Assembly (NCBI GenBank): GCA_964525045.1 | Contig: CAZGFD010000006.1 | Coordinates: forward strand, 140,695 to 204,694 | Origin: G020348185 sp964525045 | GTDB lineage: Bacteria; Nitrospirota; Nitrospiria; Nitrospirales; UBA8639 | Reading direction: 5' to 3' | Length of the DNA: 64,000 bases | Shown here: in pieces, positions 36,278 to 44,775 of the stretch | How the letters are laid out: each line of letters begins with the position of its first letter | Position numbering within the stretch: position 1 is the first letter of the stretch | Program-made: the position numbers and the translations under genes | Notes under the pieces: generated by a model | The model's database searches: none | The model's input: only the letters and a program-made list of their open reading frames with translations | Told to the model about the DNA's origin: nothing

Positions 36278-37021
36278 ATGGATATTCCCGACTACTATCG
36301 AACAAGCATTACCTTATTATTTGGAGTCCTGGTTTTCGCTCTTGGTTGCAATCAGGGTTCCGGTGCAGATCGGCAAATGACTGACTCCACTCGTCAATCC
36401 GAACGTCATGCCATGGTTGAAGGGCAGATCATTCCTCGAGGGGTCAGGGACCCCTCGGTCATTCAAGCCATGCGCCAAGTCCCCCGTCACCAATTCGTCA
36501 CCGAATCCGAGCAGGAAAATTCCTACGAAGACCGTCCCCTCCCTATCGGGTATGGCCAGACCATCTCCCAACCCTATATTGTGGCCTTTATGACCGAGGC
36601 ACTACGGCTCCAGACTACCGACAAGGTCCTGGAAATCGGCACTGGCTCGGGCTACCAGGCGGCAGTTCTGGCAAAAATTGCATCCGAGGTTTTCACAATT
36701 GAAATCGTCGAGCCACTAGCGAAGCGGGCCAAGGAAACCTTAAGTCATTTGGGGTATACCAATGTTCACGTGCGATCCGGAGACGGCTATCAAGGTTGGC
36801 CAACCGAATCCCCCTTCGATGCAATCATTCTTACGGCTGCGCCCGACCACATTCCTCAACCTCTTCTTGACCAACTCGCGATTGGAGGACGATTGATTCT
36901 GCCAGTGGGAAAATTTCTCCAGGAGCTCGTTGTTGTGAATCGAACCACTGAAGGGTACCAACAAACAGTCCTCTTACCCGTCGCATTCGTCCCCATGACG
37001 GGTGAAGCCGAGAAAAATTAA
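36278..37021 (+). CDS. pcm: Exported protein-L-isoaspartate O-methyltransferase
   Basis: Methylates isoaspartyl residues in damaged proteins with S-adenosylmethionine, starting their repair. The SAM motif I is VLEIGTGSGYQAAVLAKI (about 112-129). PLPIGYGQTISQPYIVA, the family's substrate motif, comes before it, and DAIILTAAPDHIPQPLLDQL after. Unusually the N-terminus is a signal sequence with a possible lipobox (LLFGVLVFALGC, Cys about 24), so the enzyme may be a periplasmic lipoprotein rather than cytosolic. The usual Pcm has about 210 residues; the extra 37 are this leader. Confidence 0.88.
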   Translation: MDIPDYYRTSITLLFGVLVFALGCNQGSGADRQMTDSTRQSERHAMVEGQIIPRGVRDPSVIQAMRQVPRHQFVTESEQENSYEDRPLPIGYGQTISQPYIVAFMTEALRLQTTDKVLEIGTGSGYQAAVLAKIASEVFTIEIVEPLAKRAKETLSHLGYTNVHVRSGDGYQGWPTESPFDAIILTAAPDHIPQPLLDQLAIGGRLILPVGKFLQELVVVNRTTEGYQQTVLLPVAFVPMTGEAEKN

Positions 37022-37177
37022 TCCTCTACAGGCACTCCCACCAAATAAGTGCAAAGGTATCCTGTTATAGACGGCATGGCCTGGCTTGGCGCTTCGCTAA
37101 ATGTTTACTGCTGATGAGATATTAGGCTAGACTGTAAGCCTACATCATCAGAACATCATGACACGACGAGGTCCCGC

Positions 37178-37789
37178 ATGAAAGTTGCCAAACGAACGCT
37201 CATTGATTGTCTTATAAAAATCGGCACTGTACTTTTTCTTGTTACCCTAGGGAGTATGAGTCTTTCCTGCTCCACAAATCCGGAATATCACCGTGTCGAG
37301 AAATTTCCGGAGGGCATGAATACCAATGAGTTGGCCAGTGCCAGCCATACACGGTTACACACGACCCAGGTCAGTAATCGTTATCAGGCAAGCTTTGAGG
37401 AGGTATGGAAGGCGGCCAATCAAGTGGCTCTCGGGTTTGAAATACGGTACGGAAAACCCATACTCCACATCAATAAAAAAAAGGGGACCATTCGCTTTAA
37501 CGACACGAATTTTTTTGACCGGAAAAAAATGCCCAATAATATAGAAACCGAACGCCTTCGTGGATGGAAAGAACAAGTCGAAATTAAAGTTCGACCCCTC
37601 AAAAAGGATCTCATCAAGGTCACCGTTTTTCGAACGGTTGAGGGTATGGTGTATTTTAACCCTGGCCAAAGTGCTACCGGAATTGGGGTACGCACTTATC
37701 GAAAGTATTTAGAACCTGAAATTTCAAACGGGGAATTGGAAGACTGGTTTCTCACGAAAATTGGAGATGAAGTGGCGTCCTCAGCCTAA
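37178..37789 (+). CDS. Hypothetical lipoprotein
   Basis: A 203-residue protein with a signal peptide (IGTVLFLVTLGSMSLSC) giving a likely lipidated Cys at about 31. The mature part has YQASFEEVWKAANQVALGF, a start typical of small exported proteins of the BamC/DUF799-like type, then a beta-rich end with KVRPLKKDLIKVTVFRTVEG. I cannot name the family. It is preceded by a 156-bp gap after pcm and followed by a long gene-free stretch. Confidence 0.7.
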   Translation: MKVAKRTLIDCLIKIGTVLFLVTLGSMSLSCSTNPEYHRVEKFPEGMNTNELASASHTRLHTTQVSNRYQASFEEVWKAANQVALGFEIRYGKPILHINKKKGTIRFNDTNFFDRKKMPNNIETERLRGWKEQVEIKVRPLKKDLIKVTVFRTVEGMVYFNPGQSATGIGVRTYRKYLEPEISNGELEDWFLTKIGDEVASSA

Positions 37790-38225
37790 GCCGGTTTTCC
37801 TGGGTCTAAAGAAACTCTATTCCAGCCGAACTCACCTATCCCCTCTGCAGGCTCCATGTCAGGAAATGTGGTCTTCAGTCATTTTCCTCTTAAAACCAGG
37901 GGTTCCCCTAGTTTCCAATCGGCACGACCTCTATTAGACAAGAAGGGTTTCACGGATCGAGAACGCATTAAAAAATAAGTTATAGAAAAGGACCTCGCTT
38001 GTTTTCAGGTTGAGATGGGCAATAATGTTGGTAAATCTGTCTTTTCGTCAAGGCAAACCGGACGAACTTCTAATAGGGTCCAGCCAACACCAGTGTAGAC
38101 CACCCCGGAAATTCCTGAGTATTATTTAAAGAACACAAAAACGCATGACCTTTCTTCTTTGATACTGATCCAAGAAGCACCGGCTTCAGACTGAGGAAGG
38201 ACTCACAACGGTTAAATTTCTCTAT
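37790..38225. other. Gene-free stretch between lipoprotein and hydrolase genes
   Basis: No reading frame with a credible start or domain was seen on either strand. The left part is Pyr-rich and the right part AT-rich. No clear terminator or named RNA is visible. The last 60 bases run in frame into the downstream hydrolase and could hold its real start. Confidence 0.4.
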
Positions 38226-39128
38226 TTGATTCTTGCGGTCGTCTTCCTCTTACCCCTTTTCAATCTCATTCTCGGCATCCATCCGCCAAAATTCAAGACT
38301 GACGATAACCCTGGGCGTTATGGTCTCGAATACGAGCAGATTTCATTTCCAACGGCGGATGGTCTGACCTTGCGAGGATGGTTTATTCCGGCTGAATCCG
38401 CGTCCCTGGAACGAACAGCACAAGGATTGGGGACCAGGGAAGCCTGCGCCACAATACTGTTTGGTCATGGGTATCCCTTTGATAAAGCGAATATCCTCCG
38501 GCATGCCCTCTTCTTGCACTCCCGATTCAACCTTCTCCTGTTTGACTTCCGGTATTTTGGTGAAAGCGATGGAGCCTATACCACAGCCGGCCTTTTGGAA
38601 ACACGGGACGTAAACGCGGCCGTGAAGTATGTGAAAGGTCGCGAGGATGTGGACCCTGCACGTATCGGAGCCATGGGGTTCTCGTTGAGCGCATCATCCT
38701 TCATTCTCGCTCGGCAGCCGGATGTGAAAGCCATTGTGGCTGATAGTCCCTACGCATCGCTTGAAAAGGTTGTGCAACGGCAATTTTTCTTCTTCCCCGG
38801 CCCTACAAAATGGCCAATGGTCGCATTGACCAAAGTGTATGCCCGTCTTTTATTAGGTCTCAAGCTTAGCGATGCCGTGCCTGCGGATGTCGTTGGAGAG
38901 CTCAAAAACCCTTTGCTTCTCATTCATGGGGATGCAGACTCTCAAATTCCTCTTGAACATTCTCGGGAAATATTCGCGAACGCCAATCCGGCGGTGACGG
39001 AATTATGGATTGTCCCAGGAGCCGACCATGGATTCGCCCATGCCCTTGCAGGTTATGACTATGAGATTCGGGTCAGAGAGTTTTTTGAACGCTATCTCTG
39101 TCCCCGCCCCCTTCCACTTGCTGACTAG
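38226..39128 (+). CDS. Membrane-anchored alpha/beta hydrolase
   Basis: A serine hydrolase of the BAAT/dienelactone-like group with an N-terminal membrane helix (AVVFLLPLFNLILGI). LRGWFIPAES and ILFGHGYPFDKANILRHA carry the oxyanion region. The nucleophile elbow is GAMGFSLSASSF (Ser near 159). The acid is in LLIHGDADSQIPLEH and the His in PGADHGFAHA. The first accepted start is TTG 38226, without a ribosome site; reading five codons further back gives VKFLYLIL, a better signal start, but from GTT. The real start may therefore be at 38211 or be a sequence error. Substrate unknown. Confidence 0.78.
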   Translation: MILAVVFLLPLFNLILGIHPPKFKTDDNPGRYGLEYEQISFPTADGLTLRGWFIPAESASLERTAQGLGTREACATILFGHGYPFDKANILRHALFLHSRFNLLLFDFRYFGESDGAYTTAGLLETRDVNAAVKYVKGREDVDPARIGAMGFSLSASSFILARQPDVKAIVADSPYASLEKVVQRQFFFFPGPTKWPMVALTKVYARLLLGLKLSDAVPADVVGELKNPLLLIHGDADSQIPLEHSREIFANANPAVTELWIVPGADHGFAHALAGYDYEIRVREFFERYLCPRPLPLAD

Positions 39129-39285
39129 AACTCCGGATAGGAGCCATAGGGATCACAGATGGAACGCAAAAGAACTACATAATGGAGGTACAGGGTAATT
39201 TCCTCTATCCCTTTACCGTATGACCAATAAAAAGAGACAATTCTGCTCCATCAAATTTTAGAGCCGCTGGCAAAACACAAACCAA

Positions 39286-39954
39286 ATGGGTCCCACAGCC
39301 CTCAAACGACGTCTCTTCATCGAGCTCCTTACCCTGGCAGCTATTGCAACCACCTTTCTTGTTCTTGTCCCTGAGCGTCCGGTCTATATTGAAATTGCGC
39401 TGGCCATCCTCGGTCTTTTTTTGCTTGGTCTAAACGTAAGCTTCACCACGCACGTCGTGTGGGCGCAATTTCCACCGATCGGGGATCAGAAGGCCAGGAA
39501 ACGAGCTTCTTATCAAACTGTAGTAGTTGCCACCCTTTTTTTGGCACTGATGTGTTTGGGGGCGGGAATGGTCTTTGGTTATCTTTTAAACGGATGGGAC
39601 GGAGTCTGGCATCGAATATTCAATTGGCACATTCTCTTTGCAATCGGCCTCTATCTTCCCTGGGCTCTTCTCCAGCAAACACTTTTTCAATATTATCTCC
39701 TTGGGCGACTTTTAACCCTGCTGCCCACCCGACTCGCAATTATTCTCACCGGTAGTGCTTTCGGGTTGGTCCACCTTCCCGATTTCTGGATAACCCTGAC
39801 AACAGTAGGGATGGGTATCATCTGGACCTATTGGTACTATCGATACCGCCTGCTTACTCCCCTCGCCTTTTCACATGCTACCCTGGGGTCCACCTTTTAC
39901 TACTGGGTCTATGGCCGGGATTTATTCGAAGCATGGACGGGGCTTTTAGGTTGA
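39286..39954 (+). CDS. CPBP/Abi-family intramembrane protein with QQ variant
   Basis: A 222-residue protein with about six hydrophobic helices. The conserved C-terminal half has the second and third family motifs: SAFGLVHLPD (F-x3-H) and FSHATLG. The first motif, normally EExxxR with the two catalytic glutamates, here reads QQTLFQYYLLGRL. Classical members are membrane proteases that process prenylated or bacteriocin peptides; with Gln for Glu the protease chemistry is doubtful, though QQ variants recur in bacteria. It lies just upstream of the giant CFI-box protein genes on the same strand, but after a 485-bp gap. Confidence 0.7.
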   Translation: MGPTALKRRLFIELLTLAAIATTFLVLVPERPVYIEIALAILGLFLLGLNVSFTTHVVWAQFPPIGDQKARKRASYQTVVVATLFLALMCLGAGMVFGYLLNGWDGVWHRIFNWHILFAIGLYLPWALLQQTLFQYYLLGRLLTLLPTRLAIILTGSAFGLVHLPDFWITLTTVGMGIIWTYWYYRYRLLTPLAFSHATLGSTFYYWVYGRDLFEAWTGLLG

Positions 39955-40439
39955 TCAGAACCGTTATAGTTTATTCCGGTTCGCAAAACGAACGGAATAG
40001 ACCGCCTTGGTCTAGGACCGTTTCGTCCTTGGACCAGGAATGTCCCTGGTTTCATGTCTTCTTGATTCTCTACAATAGTTAACGACACCGGCTCGAAAGG
40101 GAGGAAGCCAATATTCCACACCCAATTTAGCTTGCCCGCCTAAATCCCCACCGCCCCCTAGTGCAGGCCTTCCCCCCTCATCTTAAGGCCGCGGACTACG
40201 GAGGTGGTATTCTTGCGAGGACGCAATTCCAGATTTCATATCTCACATTTCAAATAATCCCAAGACATCAGATCTGACAGTTCATCCCTCATTCACCCGC
40301 CTCCTTTCTGCGCCCTTCTTTTGCGAGAGGCAGAAAATGGCATTTAATAAATCATCTAAATTGTGTATTTTGTATCATTAAACAACGGAAAACGGTTTTA
40401 TGGTACACTTGGGCGATTCCCAGCTTTCAAAAGTCTGGA
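39955..40439. other. Gene-free stretch before the first giant SBBP gene
   Basis: No credible gene is seen. Close to the left end there are two imperfect hairpins, TTCCGGTTCG with CGAACGGAA (39973-39997) and a pairing of GGTCTAGGAC with GTCCTTGGACC (about 40009-40036), which could end transcription of the CPBP gene although no T-run follows. The right end is AT-rich, as expected for a promoter of the large gene, but no confident -35/-10 pair was found. Confidence 0.4.
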
Positions 40440-43400
40440 GTGCGTACATTGATGAAACAAAGTGGAGAAACCCCGGGGGGATTAACGTATGGTTTAGTAC
40501 TGATTTGGGGGTTGAGCGTCCTAGGCTGGACGCCGGCCTCCGCCACTGCAGTCCCTGCCCACCCTAACCCGACGAAGGCCGTCACGACCCCACTGAGTTT
40601 TGAAGTCAATGTGGGGCAATTCGAGCCCCCCGTGCGCTACCTGGCTCGGGGCCCCGGGTATGGGGTGTTTTTCACCCCGACCGAAACCGTTTTAGTGTTG
40701 CAACGCTCCCTGGCTCCTTCCCATACCGACGCGCGCGTTGTTCACTCTGCCCACCCGCCGGCTTCCATAAAGGAAAAGACCCTGCGCCTCCAATTCGTCG
40801 GAAATGAGGTTCGGCCTACCCAGCCCAAGGGACAGGATCAGCTCCCCGGCCTGAGCCATTACTTCCGGGGCAACGACCCCACCAGGTGGTATACCCATGT
40901 ACCTCAATATGCCCGGGTAGTCTATGAAGATCTTTATCCCGGCATCGATCTGATCTATTACGGCCGTGGGCACCAACTTGAATACGACCTGGTTGTGGCG
41001 GCCGGCGCCGACCCGGGCGCGATTGAGCTTCAAGTGACGGGGGTGGAGTCGATTACGAAGATGCCCGATGGTTCTCTGCGGTTGGAGACAGCCGTAGGAG
41101 ACTTGCGACAACACCCACCGGTCATCTATCAAGAACAAAACGGCCTCAAGCACATGATCGCCGGTTCCTACCGCGTAGCGGATCCGAATCGGATCACTTT
41201 TGAGATTGCCCCCTATGATTCCAGGCTCCCGTTATACATTGATCCCGTCTTAAGCTATGCCACCTATTTTGAATCGGATGGCGTGTACAGCATCACACAG
41301 GATGGTGCGGGCAATCTGTACCTGACCGGAGCGGCTATCCCCTCCACACCCACCACAGTCGATTCGTTCCAGACTACGCACAATGGGTTTCGAGATGCCT
41401 TTGTCACCAAATTGGATCCGACGGGTACCACCGTACTGTATTCCACATTTCTTGGAGGAAGCCGGGACGACCTGGGACGAGACATCGCAGTCGATGCAAC
41501 AGGAAATGCCTCAGTCGTGGGCATTTCCTCATCAACTGACTTTCCGACGAAGAGTGCCATCCCAGACACGAGTTCCCTCCAAGAGAACAATGCCGGCTCC
41601 TATGATGTGGTGTTGGCCAGGTTGAGTCCCAACGGCGATAACCTTGAGTATTCCACCTATTTGGGGGGCAGCGGAGAGGACGGGTTACGGCAAGGCCTGG
41701 GCCTCGCCCTCGATGCCCAGGGGAATGCCTATGTGAGCGGCACAACGAACTCTAAGAATTTTCCGACGGAAAAGCCTCTTCAGGCCACACTCGGGGGCGA
41801 AATGGATGCGTTTGTGGCGAAGGTGCAGGGCGACGGGTCGAAACTCCTGTTTGGCACGTACCTGGGTGGGAGCAACAGTGACTTAGGGGGAGATGTCGGG
41901 GTCGATGGAACCGGCCTGGCCTATGTGGTGGGGACCACCTTTTCGGCGGACTTTCCAACGATGAATCCTCGACAGCAGAGTCTCGCAGGGGCAAGTGATA
42001 TTTTTATTTCCAAGCTCACTGCTGAAGGAGAGGGACTCGTGTATTCCACCTATCTGGGGGGGGCCGGTCAGGATGAAGGGCGGGGTCTGGCAGTGGATTC
42101 GAGTGGGCAGGTGTTCCTGACAGGATATTCTCAATCATCCGATTATCCAGTCGTCGACAAGGAGGAGCAGCCCGCCTTTCAAGGCCAATTGGCCGGTAGT
42201 GCGGATGTCGTCGTGAGTCTCATCAATGACGCGGGGGCAGAACTGGTGTATTCAACCTATGTGGGGGGCACGGAGCAAGATCAGGGTGTCGGGATTGCCC
42301 TGGACCCGAGTGGCCAGGCCTACGTGACAGGCTGGACCACAAGTGAGAATTTCCCGGTCACTGGAGATGCGCCACAGCCTAGGCGGGGCATAGGACGTAT
42401 GGATGCCTTCGTGCTGAAGCTCAATGCCGATGGGACGTCCCGTTTATATGCCACCTACCTGGGCGGGGATGGCGACGATGTCGGTCAGGCCATTACCGTG
42501 GATAATACGGAGAGCGCCTACGTCGTGGGGACGTCGTCGTCGTCGGATTTTCCACGAACCGCACCCCTTCAGGCCGTCTCGTCAGGAGGATTTGTTGCCG
42601 AACTGAGTGAGACGGGGCCCCCTCAGGCCGATCTGGCAATCACCATGGGGGATGCCCCGGAATCGGTAGAGCGGGGAACTACCCTAACGTACAAGCTAAC
42701 CATTACCAACCAGGGGCCCGAGACGGCCAATGATGTAAGATGGCGCTTTATACTGACGGCTCTCTTCCGCCTTGAGTCCATCCTAACCAGCCAAGGTCCC
42801 GGCTGTATGGATGAGGAAGAGGACCTTGTCTGTCGACTGGGCACCCTGGAAAAGGGGGGGAAAGCCACCATCACTATGACCGGTCGTCCACTGGTCTCCC
42901 CCTCAATCCTGACCAATCGGACAAGTGTCTTCAGCGAACTTCCCGACCCCGATTGGTCCAACAACATTATACAAATCCACACCGATGTAACCACCCCAGA
43001 GGGGGGACCGACAGCCGACCTCTCACTTGTTAGGACGGATAACACCGAAACAATTACCATCGGAGCCCCATTTAGTTATACCCTGACAGTCACCAACCAT
43101 GGCCCAGACACGGTCGCTCACGTGAATTTAACGGAGACCATTCCCCCTGAGGCATCAGTGGGCACGGCGACATCGAGCCAGGGCATGTGTGCCGGTGATC
43201 GGAAATTGTCCTGCATTCTGGGAAGTCTCCAAGCGGACACGAAAGCGACTGTTACGATTGAAGTGATCCCAACCACGACAGAGACCCTAGCCAGTAGCGC
43301 CCGGGTCACCAGTAGCGCAACAGATCCAAATACAAGTGCGGATTTAAGTGTATCTCTAGATGGACCTCCTACTCCCATTAAGGAAGGGGAAGTACAAACC

Positions 43401-44114
43401 TACACGACTACCGTGATGAACAATGGACCGGACCCGGCCGAAAATGTTGTGTTGGTCAATAACCTTCTAACCAACCCAGTAAGGAACTTTATAGACGCTG
43501 AGATCACCAAGGGGGAATGTAAAATCCCCGAAGATTTGAATGAGGATGACCCACTGGTACTAAGGTGTGACATTGGCATTCTCGACGTTAAAATTGATGA
43601 CAATGACGAGAACGAAGTGATATTAACACTCAAAGTAACTCTTACAGCGAATCCTATGGTTCAAACTATCGTTGCAGGGGTGGAAAGTAGCACTTTTGAT
43701 CCGAACGAGGACAACAATGCCCAAGCTCTGGCGGTAGTGGTTGAGGCATCCAATCCGCCGCCCCAAGGTGGAGACAGCGGATGCTTTATTGCCACGGCGG
43801 CATTTGACTCACCGCTCGCTAAGGAAGTACAGATTTTACGTCACTTCCGGGACCGATTTTTGCTCACCAATCTGGCAGGGCAAATTCTGGTCCGCGGCTA
43901 TTATTTTTCCAGCCCTCCTCTGGCAAACTTTATCGATCAGCATCCCGAACTCAAAAAAACCGTGCGCGTAGCGCTTTGGCCTGTTGTCTGGTGGGCCCAT
44001 TTGACACTAACATCCCCCAATTTGGCTTTTTTGGCGCTAATTGGCGGGTTCCTCCTCATTTTAACCCTTCTGTATTGGATGATCCGGTCTTGGCAACACA
44101 AAATTGGTACTTAA
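40440..44114 (+). CDS. Giant SBBP-propeller/DUF11 surface protein with CFI-box C-terminus (paralogue 1)
   Basis: A 1224-residue exported protein. A signal peptide lies at about 12-38 (GLVLIWGLSVLGW). An N-terminal beta domain (about 45-270; SFEVNVGQFEPPVRYLARGP) often precedes SBBP repeats. About seven propeller blades follow (about 280-715), each like YSTYLGGSGEDG and then a VDxxGxxYVxGxTxSxDFP block. Three DUF11-type domains start near 725, 865 and 975. The end is a CFI box (GCFIATAAFDSPLAKEVQIL) near 1115, then a helix and RSWQHK. The layout suggests surface anchoring. The second paralogue follows. The start may be GTG 40440 or ATG 40452; both genes share this sequence. Binding target unknown. 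Confidence 0.88.
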   Translation: MRTLMKQSGETPGGLTYGLVLIWGLSVLGWTPASATAVPAHPNPTKAVTTPLSFEVNVGQFEPPVRYLARGPGYGVFFTPTETVLVLQRSLAPSHTDARVVHSAHPPASIKEKTLRLQFVGNEVRPTQPKGQDQLPGLSHYFRGNDPTRWYTHVPQYARVVYEDLYPGIDLIYYGRGHQLEYDLVVAAGADPGAIELQVTGVESITKMPDGSLRLETAVGDLRQHPPVIYQEQNGLKHMIAGSYRVADPNRITFEIAPYDSRLPLYIDPVLSYATYFESDGVYSITQDGAGNLYLTGAAIPSTPTTVDSFQTTHNGFRDAFVTKLDPTGTTVLYSTFLGGSRDDLGRDIAVDATGNASVVGISSSTDFPTKSAIPDTSSLQENNAGSYDVVLARLSPNGDNLEYSTYLGGSGEDGLRQGLGLALDAQGNAYVSGTTNSKNFPTEKPLQATLGGEMDAFVAKVQGDGSKLLFGTYLGGSNSDLGGDVGVDGTGLAYVVGTTFSADFPTMNPRQQSLAGASDIFISKLTAEGEGLVYSTYLGGAGQDEGRGLAVDSSGQVFLTGYSQSSDYPVVDKEEQPAFQGQLAGSADVVVSLINDAGAELVYSTYVGGTEQDQGVGIALDPSGQAYVTGWTTSENFPVTGDAPQPRRGIGRMDAFVLKLNADGTSRLYATYLGGDGDDVGQAITVDNTESAYVVGTSSSSDFPRTAPLQAVSSGGFVAELSETGPPQADLAITMGDAPESVERGTTLTYKLTITNQGPETANDVRWRFILTALFRLESILTSQGPGCMDEEEDLVCRLGTLEKGGKATITMTGRPLVSPSILTNRTSVFSELPDPDWSNNIIQIHTDVTTPEGGPTADLSLVRTDNTETITIGAPFSYTLTVTNHGPDTVAHVNLTETIPPEASVGTATSSQGMCAGDRKLSCILGSLQADTKATVTIEVIPTTTETLASSARVTSSATDPNTSADLSVSLDGPPTPIKEGEVQTYTTTVMNNGPDPAENVVLVNNLLTNPVRNFIDAEITKGECKIPEDLNEDDPLVLRCDIGILDVKIDDNDENEVILTLKVTLTANPMVQTIVAGVESSTFDPNEDNNAQALAVVVEASNPPPQGGDSGCFIATAAFDSPLAKEVQILRHFRDRFLLTNLAGQILVRGYYFSSPPLANFIDQHPELKKTVRVALWPVVWWAHLTLTSPNLAFLALIGGFLLILTLLYWMIRSWQHKIGT

Positions 44115-44775
44115 TTTAACCACATCAATTTTTTCCTCATATTTTCAATCATATAGACTTTTTTTCGAATTTTGTGGTCTCAAAGGTTGCAAAATCAGCT
44201 ATAAGGTTATTTAATAGTTAAATGGCCTAAATAAATTGATATTTCTGGTTGCCCCTGACCCATTTTCATAAGAATTGTTTTTGGCTATACTAAAATTGTT
44301 CTGGGTTTGTCTGGCAATAATTCGAAAAAGGGGGAACCCCCTTTTGGGAATACTGAATAGAATCAATCTTATATGTTTCCTGAGCTTCCTATGATGGAAG
44401 CCTGTTGCGGAATCAACAAAAGAAACCACAACTACTTGGCCAAAGCAATCCCTTCCGCCCCTCTCAGCCTTTTGCCAAGTCGATTCCCGCGTACACTTCC
44501 TTTTTCACGAGGATGGAAACCGTTTGTTTTTTTCTGTTCCCAAGGCCGTTTTGTTTGTGCAAGGCCAATGGCTACTTAAAAACAATCCGAACTGTCTTGA
44601 AGCATTAAAAAATCCCATTCTCAAAATCATCTCACATGGTAGCGTTTACATTTCTCACCAATAATTAGTTATACCCATAAGCATGAAGAATTTTTATGGA
44701 CGGCGGCCTGGAGACTTACTTTCTCCCCCTGTCCCAATTTTATAAGAATTCATACTGTTTATACTTGAGCTTGGA
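44115..44775. other. Gene-free AT-rich spacer between the two giant paralogues
   Basis: About 660 bases with only short frames in other phases and no recognisable product. Its last bases (GGAGTGCGTACATTGATGAA and onward) repeat the start region of the first giant gene almost exactly, showing that the duplication reaches just above the start codon and not further. No terminator with a strong stem was found. Confidence 0.5.

Noticed and set aside
44373..44608. Two overlapping short frames between the giant genes
   Set aside because: They overlap each other in different phases, have no ribosome site and no recognisable product.
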